Assembly (NCBI RefSeq): GCF_963678635.1
Contig: NC_087065.1
Location: forward strand, 77,509,396 to 77,573,395
Length of the DNA stretch: 64,000 nt
DNA from: Symsagittifera roscoffensis
Lineage: Eukaryota; Xenacoelomorpha; Acoela; Convolutidae
Direction of reading: 5' to 3'
Part shown: positions 12,961 through 25,149 of the stretch, in pieces
Layout of the letters: each line of letters opens with the position of its first letter
Numbering within the stretch: the stretch's first letter is position 1
Program-made: the position numbers and the translations under genes
Notes under the pieces: generated by a model
Seen by the model: only the letters and a program-made list of their open reading frames with translations
Database searches by the model: none
Told to the model about the DNA's origin: nothing

Positions 12961-15900
12961 TCGCAAACCAAACCATCAGACTGTTTTTTCTCCATTGAAT
13001 CAAGGTAATGCATGCAATGTCATCACATAACTGATAAAAAGCTCAAAAAATTTGTTGCTACTGAAAGACCGTTGATTTCAGCGAACATTTTGATTTACCG
13101 ATCAGAAGAAAAATTCATCTTGAAATCGAGAAGAAGCCTCTGAGATCATCAGACTAAACGATGACAATTGAATTCAAACATTTGACCTGTTTAAAACAGA
13201 CGCTGAAGCTAACTAACACCGACAAAGAAACAGATGAAAAACGGAACGAATTTAAATCAGCTTCATTGAAAAAGTATTTGCTGCTGACTGATGTTTGATA
13301 TAGAACCTCGAATGGTTCATCTTTTGCATTACAAAACACTTAGGAAATCAAAAAGAAATGACGTTAGAAAAAAACCTACGCTTATATCAGCACGACAAGT
13401 AACTTTCCAAGCCTGAATTAAACAAGCTAATAAAGATGCAGAATAAAATGCAGCATTTTAAAATATTTTTGAAATTTCAAAAAAGAGTTTTAATCATAAT
13501 ATTCAATTAAAAGCAAACCAAATCGTCAGATTGATATTCCTTCATTGAATCGATATAATGCATGCAATGTCATCATATAACTGATAAAAAGTTTCTACAA
13601 ACAGTTCAAAAAAACTTTGGCTACTGAAAGACCGTTGATTTCAGCGAACAAATAAACTTAACCGATCAGAAGAAAAGTTCATCATGAATTCGAGAAAAAG
13701 CCTCTGATATCATCACACTAAAGGATGACAATTTTTTTCAAAAATTTGACCATTTTAAAAGACGCTGAAAATAACGAACACTGACAAAGAAACATATGAA
13801 AAATCAAAAACGATTTAATATCAGCTTCATTGAAAAAATCTTTGCTGCTGACTGATGTTTGATATAGAAGCTAGTATGGTTCGTCTTTTGCATAACAAAA
13901 CGCTTATGGAAATCAAAAAAGAATAAATGAAATGACGTTACAAAAAACCTATGCTTATCCGCTTATCAGTTTCATAGCCTGAATTTAAAAAACCGAAAAA
14001 AATGCAAACTCTATAACATTTTGAAATTTGCAAAAAAAAGAACCACTCATGAGACTCAATCGACAGCAAAACAAACCATCAGACTGTTTTTTCTTCATTG
14101 AATCAAGATAATGCATGCAATGTCATCACATAACTGTTGAAAAATTTCTAGAAGAGTTCAAAAAAACTTTTGCTTCTGAAAGACCGTTGATTTCAGCGAA
14201 CATGCTAGTTTGATATAGAAGCTAGTATGGTTCTTCTTTTGCATTACAAAACGCTTATGGAAATCAAAAAAGAATGAGTGAAATGACGTTAGAAAAAACC
14301 TATGCTTATCCGCTTATCAGTTTCATAGCCTGAATTTAAAAACCGAAAAAAAAGCAAACTCTATAACATTTTGAAATTTGCAAAAAAAGAACCACTTGAT
14401 GAAAAGTTCATCATGAATTCGAGAAAAAGCCTCTGAGATCATCACACTAAAGGATGACAATTTCTTTCAAAAATTTGACCAGTTTAAAAGACGCTGAAAA
14501 TAACGAACACTGACAAAGAAACAGATGAAAAACAAAACGATCTTATATCAGCTTCATTGAAAAAATCTTTGCTGCTGACTGATGTTTGATATAGAAGCTA
14601 GTATGGTTCGTCTTTTGCATAACAAAACGCTTATGGAAATCAAAAAAGAGTAAATGAAATGACGTTAGAAAAAACCAATGCTTATCCGCTTATCAGTTTC
14701 ATAGCCTGAATTTAAAAAACCGAAAAAAATGCAAACTCTGTAACATTTTGAAATTAGAAAAAAAAGAACCACTCATGAGACTCAATCAATAGCAAACCAA
14801 ACCATCAGACTGTTTTTTCTCCATTGAATCAAGGTAATGCATGCAATGTCATCACATAACTGATAAAAAGCTCAAAAAATTTGTTGCTACTGAAAGACCG
14901 TTGATTTCAGCGAACATTTTGATTTACCGATCAGAAGAAAAATTCATCTTGAATTCGAGAAGAAGCCTCTGAGATCATCAGACTAAACGATGACAATTGA
15001 ATTCAAACATTTGACCTGTTTAAAACAGACGCTGAAGCTAACTAACACCGACAAAGAAACAGATGAAAAACGGAACGAATTTAAATCAGCTTCCTTGAAA
15101 AAGTATTTGCTGCTGACTGATGTTTGATATAGAACCTCGAATGGTTCATCTTTTGCATTACAAAACGCTTAGGAAATCAAAAAGAAATGACGTTAGAAAA
15201 AAACCTACGCTTATATCAGCACGACAAGTAACTTTCCAAGCCTCAATTAAACAAGCTAATAAAGATGCAGAATAAAATGCAGCATTTTAAAATATTTTAG
15301 AAATTTCAAAAAAGAGTTTTAATCATAATATTCAATTAAAAGCAAACCAAATCGTCAGATTGATATTCCTTCATTGAATCGATATAATGCATGCAATGTC
15401 ATCATATAACTGATAAAAAGTTTCTACAAACAGTTCAAAAAAAACTTTGGCTACTGAAAGACCGTTGATTTCAGCGAACAAATAAACTTAACCGATCAGA
15501 AGAAAAGTTCATCATGAATTCGAGAAAAAGCCTCTGATATCATCACACTAAAGGATGACAATTTTTTTCAAAAATTTGACCATTTTAAAAGACGCTGAAA
15601 ATAACGAACACTGACAAAGAAACATATGAAAAACAAAACGATTTAATATCAGCTTCATTAAAAAAATCTTTGCTGCTGACTGATGTTTGATATAGAAGCT
15701 AGTATGGTTCGTCTTTTGCATAACAAAACGCTTATGGAAATCAAAAAAGAATAAATGAAATGACGTTACAAAAAACCTATGCTTATCCGCTTATCAGTTT
15801 CATAGCCTGAATTTAAAAAACCGAAAAAAATGCAAACTCTATAACATTTTGAAATTTGCAACAAAAGAACCACTCATGAGACTCAATCGACAGCAAAACA

Positions 15901-18600
15901 AACCATCAGACTGTTTTTTCTTCATTGAATCAAGGTAATGCATGCAATGTCATCACATAACTGATAAAAAGTTCAAAAAATTTGTTGCTACTGAAAGACC
16001 GTTGATTTCAGCGAACATTTTGATTTACCGATCAGAAGGAAAATTCATCTTGAAATCGAGAAGAAGCCTCTGAGATCATCAGACTAAACGATGACAATTG
16101 AATTCAAACATTTGACCTGTTTAAAACAGACGCTGAAGCTAACTAACACCGACAAAGAAACAGATGAAAAACGGAACGAATTTAAATCAGCTTCATTGAA
16201 AAAGTATTTGCTGCTGACTGATGTTTGATATAGAGCCTCGAATGGTTCATCTTTTGCTTTACAAAACGCTTAGGAAAAACAAAAAGAAATGACGTTAGAA
16301 AAAAACCTACGCTTATATCAGCACGACAAGTAACTTTCCAAGCCTGAATTAAACAAGCTAATAAAGATGCAGAATAAAATGCAGCATTTAAAAATATTTT
16401 AGAAATTTCAAAAAAGAGTTTTAATCATAATATTCAATTAAAAGCAAAACAAATCGTCAGATTGATATTCCTTCATTGAATCGACATAATGCATGCAATG
16501 TCATCATATAACTGATAAAAAGTTTCTAAAAACAGTTCAAAAAAAACATTGGCTACTGAAAGACCGTTGATTTCAGCGAACAAATAAACTTAACCGATCA
16601 GAAGAAAAGTTCATCATGAATTCGAGAAAAAGCCTCTGAGATCATCACACTAAAGGATGACAATTTTTTTCAAAAATTTGACCAGTTTAAAAGACGCTGA
16701 AAATAACGAACACTGACAAACAAACAGATGAAAAACAAAACGATTTTATATCAGCTTCATTGAAAAAATCTTTGCTGCTGACTGATGTTTGATATAGAAG
16801 CTAGTATGGTTCGTCTTTTGCATAAAAAAACGCTTATGGAAATCAAAAAAGAATAAATGAAATGACGTTACAAAAAACCTATGCTTATCCGCTTATCAGT
16901 TTCAAAGCCTGAATTTAAAAAACCGAAAAAAATGCAAACTCTATAACATTTTGAAATTTGCAAAAAAAGAACCACTCATGAGACTCAATCGACAGCAAAA
17001 CAAACCATCAGACTGTTTTTTCTTCATTGAATCAAGGTAATGCATGCAATGTCATCACATAACTGATGAAAAGCTCAAAAAATTTGTTGCTACTGAAAGA
17101 CCGTTGATTTCAGCGAACATTTTGATTGACCGATCAGAAGAAAAATTCATCTTGAATTCGAGAAGAAGCCTCTGAGATCATCAGACTAAACAATGACAAA
17201 TGAATTCAAACATTTGACCTGTTTAAAACAGACGCTGAAGCCAACTAACACCGACAAAGAAACAGATGAAAAACGGAACGAATTTAAATCAGCTTCATTG
17301 AAAAAGTATTTGCTGCTGACTGATGTTTGATATAGAACCTCGAATGGTTCATCTTTTGCATTACAAAACGCTTAGGAAATCAAAAAGAAATGACGTTAGA
17401 AAAAAACCTACGCTTATATCAGCACGACAAGTAACTTTCCAAGCCTGAATTAAACAAGCTAATAAAGATGCAGAATAAAATGCAGCATTTGAAAATATTT
17501 TAGAAATTTCAAAAACGAGTTTTAATCATAATATTCAATTAAAAGCAAACCAAATCGACGGATTGATATTCCTTCATTGAATCAATATAAAGCATGCAAT
17601 GTCATCACATAACTGATAAAAAATTTCTACAAACAGTTTAAAAAAAACTTTGGCTACTGAAAGACCGTTGATTTCAGCGAACAAATAAACTTAACCGATC
17701 AGAAGAAAAATTCATCATGAATTCGAGAAAAAGCCTCTGATATCATCACACTAAAGGATGACAATTTTTTTCAAAAATTTGACCAGTTTAAAAGACGCTG
17801 AAAATAACGAACACTGACAAAGAAACAGATGAAAAACAAAACGATTTAATATCAGCTTCATTGAAAAAATCTTTGCTGCTGACTGATGTTTGATATAGAA
17901 GCTAGTATGGTTCGTCTTTCGCATAACAAAACGCTTATGGAAATCAAAAAAGAGTAAATGAAATGACGTTAGAAAAAACCAATGCTTATCCGCTTATCAG
18001 TTTCATAGCCTGAATTTAAAAAACCGAAAAAAATGCGAACTCTAATTTTTTGAAATTTGCAAAAAAAGAACCACTCATGAGACTCAATCGACAGCAAACT
18101 AAACCATCATCCTGTTTTTTCTTCATTGAATCAAGGTAATGCATGCAATGTCATCACATAATTGATAAAAAGCTCAAAAAATTTGTTGCTACTGAAAGAC
18201 CGTTGATTTCAGCGAACATTTTGATTTACCGATCAGAAGAAAAATTCATCTTGAATTCGAGAAGAAGCCTCTGAGATCATCAGACTAAACGATGACAAAT
18301 GAATTCAAACATTTGACCTGTTTAAAACAGACGCTGAAGCTAACTAACACCGACAAAGAAACAGATGAAAAACGGAACGAATTTAAATCAGCTTCATTGA
18401 AGAAGTATTTGCTGCTGACTGATGTTTGATATAGAACCTCGAATGGTTCATCTTTTGCATTACAAAACGCTTAGGAAATCAAAAAGAAATGACGTTAGAA
18501 AAAAACCTACGCTTATATCAGCACGACAAGTAACTTTCGAAGCCTGAATCAAAAAAGCCAATAAAAAATGCAGAATTTTATAACATTTCAGAATTTTCAA
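12960..18600. repeat. Satellite zone 2: dimeric higher-order repeat of about 1.1 kb
   Basis: The landmark AATCAAGGTAATGCATGCAA recurs near 13002, 14827, 15929, 17033 and 18131, which gives a higher-order period of about 1.1 kb after one irregular step. Each period holds two unit types. One carries CTTATCCGCTTATCAGTTTC, the other carries TTATATCAGCACGACAAG and GATGCAGAATAAAATGCAGC. Copies within this zone are more alike than the two unit types are to each other, as expected for recent expansion of a dimer. Confidence 0.8.
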
Positions 18601-21600
18601 AAAAGAGTTACACTCAGGAGACTCAATTGAAAGCAAACCAAATCGTCATACAGTTTTTTCTTCATTGAATCAAGATAATGCATGCAATGTCATCACATAA
18701 CTGATGAAAAATTTCTAGAAAAAATTCAGAAAAACTTTTGCTACTAAAAAATCGTTGATTTATGCGAAAAATTTGATTTAATCGATCAGAAGAAAAATTG
18801 ATCATAAAATCGAGAAAAATCCTCTGAGATCATCACACTAAAAGATGACAATTTATTTCAAAAATTTGATCACTTTAAAAGAGACGCTGATATTAACGAA
18901 CCCTGACAAAGACACAGATAAAAAACAAAACGATTTTAAATCAGATTCATTGAAAAAGTCTTTGCTGCTGACTGATGTTTGATATAAAAGCACGAATGAT
19001 TAATCTTTAGCATTACAAAAAGCTTATTGAAATCCAAAAACAAATGAAAGGACGTTAGAAAAAACCTATGCTTATCGGCGCTACAACTAACTTTACAAGC
19101 TTGAATTAAACAAGCTGATAAAAACGCAGAATAAAATTCTTAACTATTTACTTAGCTTGGGAAATCGGATAATAGAAGTCAGAACTCAGCTTATAAGCAC
19201 TACAAAGAAGCAGCTTATAAGCATTACAACAAAATTATCAACTTGGTTCAACAAACTTCTGCTTCTGAGTGACCGTTGATTTCACCGAACAATTTGATTT
19301 AACCGATCAGAAGAAAAATTCATCATGAGTTCAAGAAAAATCCTCTGAGATCATCACACTAAAAGATGACAAACGAATTCAAACTTTTGACCAGTTTAAA
19401 AACAGACACTGAAGCTAACTAACCCTGACAAAGAAACAGATGAAAAACAAAACTATTTTAAATCAGCTTCATTGAAAACGTCTTTGCTACTGACCGATGT
19501 TTGATATAAAAGCTCGATCGGTTCATCTTTTGCATTACAAAACACTCATGGAAATCAAAAAAAGAAAAGAAATGACGTAAAAAAACCCATGCTTATCGGC
19601 ATTACAACAAACTTTCCAAGCCTGAATTAAACAAGCTGTTAAAAAAGGCAGAAATTTATAACATTTCAGAATTTTCAAAAAAAAAAGAGTTACACTCAGG
19701 AGACTCGACTGAAAGCAAAGCAAAACTTCAGACAGTTTTTTCTTCATTGAATCAAGATATTGCATGCAATGTCATCGCATAACTGATGAAAATTTTCAAG
19801 AAAAAATTCAAAAACACTTTTGCTACTGAAAGATCGTTGATTTATGCGAAAAATTTGATTTAATCGATCAGAAGAAAAGTTGATCATAAAATCGAGAAAA
19901 AGCCTCTGAGATCATCACACTAAAAGCTGACAATTTGTTTCAAAAATTTGACCAGTTTAAAAAAGACGCTGATATTAACGAACCCTGACAAAAAACAGAT
20001 AAAAAACAAAACGATTTTAAATCAGATTCATTGAAAAAGTGTTTGCTGCTGACTGATGTTTGATATAGAAGCAAGTATGGTTCGTCTTTTGCATAAAAAA
20101 AAAGCTTATTGAAATCCAAACGAAAACAAATGAAATGATGTTAGAAAACCTATGATTATCGGCACTACAACAAACTTCCCAAGCCTGAATTAAACAAGCT
20201 GATAAAACAATCTGATATCTAGAAGTCCATTAGAATTTTAGCGACTTTAACATTGCTGCAGTTCGATTAGTGGAGTTTGCCTTCCTTTTAACAAAAGAAA
20301 TGAACAGAACTTGAAAAAACCTCGAAAGTCAATTCGGGAGACATTCATTTTTACTTAAAACAAATCGAGTTTTCCAGAAAAAAAAACAAGCAAAAAAATC
20401 ACAAAGACCTATTTAAGACTTTTAATAAGCTGAATCCAACTAACAATTCATCTTCAGCGTTACAAAAAGCTGGTGAAAACCAAAGAATTAAAATGACAAC
20501 ATTATATCAAGCCATGGATGTTAAAATCAACTGTATATATCAACAAAAACTCAGCTTATAAGCACTACAAAGAAGCAGCTTATAAGCATTACAACAAAAT
20601 TATCAACTTTGTTCAACAAAACTTCTGCTTCTGAGTGACCGTTGATTTCACGGAACAATTTCATTTAACCGATCAGAAGAAAAATTCATCATGAGTTCGA
20701 GAAAAATCCTCTGATATCATCACACTAAAAGATGACAAACGAATTCAAACTTTTGACCAGTTTAAAAACAGACACTGAAGCTAACTAACCCTGACAAAAA
20801 AACAGATGAAAAACAAAACTATTTTAAATCAGCTTCATTGAAAACGTCTTTGCTACTGACCGATGTTTGATATAGAAGCTCGAAAGGGTCATCTTTTGCA
20901 TTACAAAACACTCATTGAAATCAAAAAAGAAGAAATGAAATGACGTAAAAAACCCATGCTTATCGGCACTACAACAAACTTTCCAAGCCTGAATTAAACA
21001 AGCTGTTAAAAAAGGCAGAATTTTATAACATTTCAGAGTTTTCAAAAAAGAGTTACACTCAGGAGACTCAATTGAAAGCAAACCAAATCATCCCACAGTT
21101 TTTTCTTCATTGAATTAAGATAATGCATGCAATGTCATCACATAACTGATGAAAACTTTCTAGAAAAAATTCAAAAAAAACTTTTGCTACTGAAACATCG
21201 TTGATTTATGCGAAAAATTTGATTTAATCGATCAGAAGAGAAGTTGATCATAGAATCGAGAAAAAGCTTCTGAGATCATCACACTAAAAGATGACAATTT
21301 GTTTCAAGAATTTGACCAGTTTAAAAAAGACGCTGATATTAACGAACACTGACAAAGAAACAGATAAAAAACAAAACGATTTTAAATCAGATTCATTGGA
21401 AAAGTCTTTGCTGCTGACTGATGTTTGATATTAAAGCACGAATGGTTAACCTTAAGCATTACAAGAAGCTTATTGAAATTCAAAAACAAATGAAATGACG
21501 TTAGAAAAAACCTATGCTTATCGGCGCTACAACAAACTTTACAAGCCTGAATTAAACAAGCTGATAAAAACGCAGAATAAAAATCTTAACTATTTACTTA

Positions 21601-22175
21601 GCTTGGGAAATCGGATAATTGAGTTCAATTTTCGAATCTAGAAGTCGATTAGAATTTTAGTGACCTTAACATTGCTGCAGTTCGATTAGTGGAGTTTGCC
21701 TTCCTTTTAACAAAAGAAATGAACAGAACTTGAAAAACCTCGAAAGTAAAATCGAGAAAAATTCCATTTTAGTAAAAACAAATTGAGACTTTTCCTGAAA
21801 AAGAAACAAGCAAAAAAAACCAGAAAGACCTATATAAGACTTCCAATAAGCTGAATCCAACTAACAGTTCATCTTCAGCGTTACAAAAAGCTGGTGAAAA
21901 CCAAAGAATTAAAATGACAACATTATATCAAGCCATGGATGTTTAAATCAACTGTATATATCAACAAAAACTCAGCTTATAAGCACTACAAAGAAGCAGC
22001 TTATAAGCATTACAACAAAACTATCAACTTGGTTCAACAAAACTTCTGCTTCTGAGTGACCGTTGATTTCACCGAGCAATTTGATTTAACCGATCAGAAG
22101 AAAAATTCATCGTGAGTTCGAGAAAAATCCTCTGAGATCATCACACTAAAAGATGACAATTTAATTCAAACATTT
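18600..22175. repeat. Satellite zone 3: about 1.4 kb repeat with a non-satellite block
   Basis: GTGACCGTTGATTTCAC recurs near 19261, 20634 and 22056, a spacing of about 1.37-1.42 kb. Between satellite units sit related blocks (about 20215-20635 and 21570-22055, and a short version at 19125-19262) not found in the rest of the array. They contain TAACATTGCTGCAGTTCGAT, a T-rich stretch in reverse, and two nearby copies of CAGCTTATAAGCAYTACAA. No protein or mobile-element signature was recognised in the extra block. Confidence 0.75.
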
Positions 22176-22274
22176 AATTCAACATAAGTCGCAAAATGAC
22201 GTTTTCCTCGGTACCATATTCAGCAAATCAGGCATGCAAACGAAATCTAATCACAAAATAAAAATATCAATCAA

Positions 22275-24750
22275 TCACATTTCAGCCTTCTCGTGGTGAT
22301 GTTCCTTATGGCGCCTAAGAACATAATAACAAAAATATATTAACCTGATGGCTATTTTAATTTGATGTCCATCAACCGTTGCTCCATCCAGGGCGACTAA
22401 CGCCTTACCAGCTTCGTCTTCCTTGTTGAACTCCACAAAGGCGAGTCCTTTCGGTTTTCCGTTTTTATAGGTCACTATTCGAACGTCTTTAAGTAAACCA
22501 TGATTGGAAAATAACTCACTCAACGTCTCTTTTGTTGTTTTTGTAGACAGGTCACTCACAAATAGCTTGTGTCTCTCCAATCCCGTAGTGTAAACAAGTT
22601 TATTTTCCGCACTTTGCTCATTCGCAGTTTCATTTTGTTTCGCTGCTTTTTTAGACATGTCATACTTGGACACAAAAACTGGACGGCCTCGTAATGGTTC
22701 CCGATTTAGTTTCATGGCCTCGGCCACCGACTCTTTTGTTTTGAAAATGCAATTTCCAAAGCCTCTCGACTTTCCTTCAACTTTTCTTGCAATTGACACC
22801 GCTTCAATCGATCCACAGCTCATGAAAAAAGTTCTGATATCTTCTTCGGTGGCATTGAAATCCAAATTTGCAAGAAAAACAGAAACATCGGCATTTTCTT
22901 CATTGCTTATAAATGATGGCACCTCAGCTTGAAGTTCAATGTTTTTTGCATGACTTTGAGGCACTTCCACGTTTTTTGCTACATCCGTTAGTTGATTATT
23001 TTCTTCAGCCGAACTGACTTTTTCTTCATTTTCCAGTTTGTTCTTTTTGAAAGGATTTGTACCCTCAACTTTTGGTTTTTTCGCAGATGATTTATCAGAA
23101 CTATGTGGAGTTAGACTCTTATTCGCTTGTGAGTTACTTTCATGGGGTCTTTTGAGCCGTTTCTCGCAATTGTTTGCTGTCATTTGCTTTTCCTGATATT
23201 TCTCCTTCTTAATTCGATCAGTTTCTTTAACTCTCTCCACTTTACTCAAAAACAATTCTGTCTTATAAATTGCGACCTCTAGAGATTGCAAAGTACCATT
23301 AAGTCTTTCATACAAAAGAAAATTTTCAACTAATTTTTCAGGCTCGCTCATTCTCGGGTACATGAAAGCGCGGTGGTACAATTTCTGTAAATGAACTACA
23401 GTTCCAAATTTTTCTTCAAGAGAAAGATACTCAATCCATTTTGTACTGTTTAAACTATCTTCAACCAAAATTTTGTCAAAAATTTTACGAAAAACGTCCA
23501 GATTTGTAAAATATTTTGCTTCCACATTCGCTGCAAACCTTTTTACTTGATAAACAGCTTCTGGTAAATTAGAAAGATTGTCTAGGGCTTTATGGTAAGC
23601 ATCCCGAAACTTCTTCAAGTGTTCTTTTTCAGAGCCCGTCTGACATTTTGAAAAACTTCTTCGAAGATATGCCAAATAAGCGAGAAAAAATTGAGATGAA
23701 TCTTGGCCATATAAGGAAACTTTTGCTTCAGAGACAATTTTATCAACTTCAGCTTCCGACTTATTGAGATGCTCGCAAACATTGACGTAGTGCTGCCATA
23801 TTATGGGCACCCACGGGACGTTTCTGACAGCTCGTTTACATATTTTTTCAGCCAGCTGATAATCTTTAATTTTCATTGAAGTGAACTCTATATATTTCGA
23901 CCACAATTCTGATTCCAATGCATTGTGTTGTATAGCCCGTTCGAAAATACATCTGATTCTCGAAGGATCTCCTATAGTCATTTCGACTTCTAAGTAGTCT
24001 CTGAATTTTTCCAAGCTTGATTCGCCAGATTTCAGAGACTCTTCTAAAGCAATCTGACATGGCTTTACTTTGCTCAGAACCTTCTTCGCGCGATCGTATG
24101 CTTTTTCTGTTTCGTCGTCACTCCCCACTGCTTCAACAAACTCTTTGAAGACAGCTTCTGATTCCAAGAAGGGTATCGACAGTTGACGTTTAAAAAGGGA
24201 AGAAACAGTTGGAACATTCTCTAAATTTTTGAGCAATTCAGTCAATTCTTTGTTTTTCAGAAAACTTCGATAACTAGCGAACAATTTTGGGTTGGCATTT
24301 GGATCAAGACAAACAGCAGTCAAAGCTCTTTCGAATGTATTAAGAGCCTTCTTGATGAAATATTCATTTTTCTCTTTAAAGCAAACCTTTTCTACGTAAC
24401 AACAATACTCAAACCAAACCTGAGGGTTCAGATAGTCTTCAACTGCGCGCTCGAATAACAAGCAAACTTCAGAAGTACTTAGTTCCTCTAACTTTATTTC
24501 GTCACCTATCCACCACAGCCAGAGCTGTTCGGTGAGTGGGAAAGTACTGCTCATGATTTCCCTTGCACTTCGCAATTTCTCCCATTGTTGCATCTCACTA
24601 CACTTTCCGATCAAATTTATGTGAGCCTGGTAATCGTAAATGTTTGCGTCAACCATCGCCTGAGCTTCATTGATAATCAACTTAATTTCGGAAATTCTGC
24701 TATCAATGATAACATCATGAGCAGATTCACCATTAGTCTCTTCTACAGTT
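22275..24750 (-). CDS. SART3: SART3-like U4/U6 snRNP recycling factor (main exon)
   Basis: SART3 (Prp24 in yeast) is a nuclear factor that helps re-anneal U4 and U6 snRNAs and recruits USP15 and USP4. The open frame has an N-terminal half of HAT helical repeats (about residues 10-480 of this exon), a charged linker with a nuclear-localisation-like KKPKVEG near 533, and two RRMs at about 596-670 and 702-775. RRM2 has KLFVSDL (RNP2) and KGLAFVEF (RNP1). The order matches the family. The frame is open upstream of the first in-frame ATG (QAMVDANIYD), and the true N terminus lies across the MITE at 25149. After IKIAI the frame ends in a histidine-rich tail. The C-terminal motif that contacts LSm proteins in this family is not visible. 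A 30-nt GT...AG stretch (about 22317-22346) may be an intron or plain coding sequence. The satellite starts about 100 bp downstream, so the C terminus may be truncated. Confidence 0.9.
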
Positions 24751-25082
24751 CAGGGATGTTCAAAATATTATCGCAATAACAATATATTGCAATTAAACAC
24801 TGACAAACAAACCATCAAGAAAAATAACCAGGGAAATCGCTTTTTTCAAATATGGCTGATAGGCCTTAAATTAGTCTCTGATTTATATCACAGCATTGAT
24901 TTAAATTCCCTCCACTAGCAAAATTTCAGCAAAAATGATAATAGTTGATTTATATTACTTTTGAGTCGCTACTTACGCGTCGTGCGCAAAAAAACTGAGA
25001 TAACAATAGAGATATCCAATATAAATATTTTTGAACAAATTTAATTTAGAAATATATTGCAAGATAGTTTAGAACATCCCTG
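24751..25082. mobile_element. hAT-like MITE (332 bp) inside the SART3 first exon
   Basis: The element starts CAGGGATGTTC and ends GAACATCCCTG, a perfect 11-bp terminal inverted repeat followed by a weaker match over about 20 more bases. CAGGG-type ends are typical of hAT transposons. The flanking 8-mers CTACAGTT (24743-24750) and CTTCATTT (25083-25090) agree at six of eight positions, as expected for an aged 8-bp hAT target duplication. The interior is A/T-rich and has no ORF. The strongest support is functional: removing the element and one duplication rejoins the SART3 frame exactly. Confidence 0.85.
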
Positions 25083-25149
25083 CTTCATTTTCATCATCTG
25101 ACGAGCTGTCAGATTCTGTTGTGTTGTTTATATGATTTAGGGAAGCCAT
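25083..25149 (-). CDS. SART3: N-terminal coding piece of the SART3-like gene, cut off by a MITE
   Basis: From the ATG at 25149 the frame reads MASLNHINNTTESDSSSDDE and stays open to the MITE edge. An acidic, serine-rich start is typical of SART3 N termini. If the MITE and one 8-bp target copy are ignored, this piece runs directly in frame into the main exon with no stop, adding about 43 residues before the leucine codon at 24680. With the MITE present the frame hits TAA a few codons into the element. An AG dinucleotide lies about a dozen bases upstream of the ATG (CTATAG then AGGTAGTTTG), which could be a splice or trans-splice acceptor, but this is only a possibility. Confidence 0.75.

Larger units (their letters stand above)
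1..22175. repeat. A/T-rich satellite array, degenerate 460-560 bp units
   Basis: Related units follow one another from the first base to about 22175 without a break. Recurring landmarks in each unit are the block around GAAAGACCGTTGATTTCAGC, the block around CATGAATTCGAGAAAAAGCC followed by CTCTGAGATCATCACACTAA, the block CAAAGAAACAGATGAAAAAC, and TTTCCAAGCCTGAATTAAA. Copies differ by substitutions, small indels and missing segments, so this is an old, diverged array with local homogenisation. All units run the same way. The many minus-strand ORFs of 60-85 codons in it are shadows of the repeat. The array abuts the 3' end of the SART3-like gene and continues beyond the left window edge. Confidence 0.95.

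Noticed and set aside
4212-13339. Repeated minus-strand ORFs of 60-72 codons beginning MFCNAKDEPFEI
   Set aside because: They are the reverse reading of the satellite unit, recur with its period, and have no start context or homology that I know.
1-22175. Telomeric or CRISPR-like array
   Set aside because: Units of about 0.5 kb without short perfect repeats and unique spacers; no telomere hexamer.
22317-22346. A definite intron in the SART3-like gene
   Set aside because: The 30-nt segment is very short for an animal intron and keeps the frame open if retained, so it is left as a possibility only.
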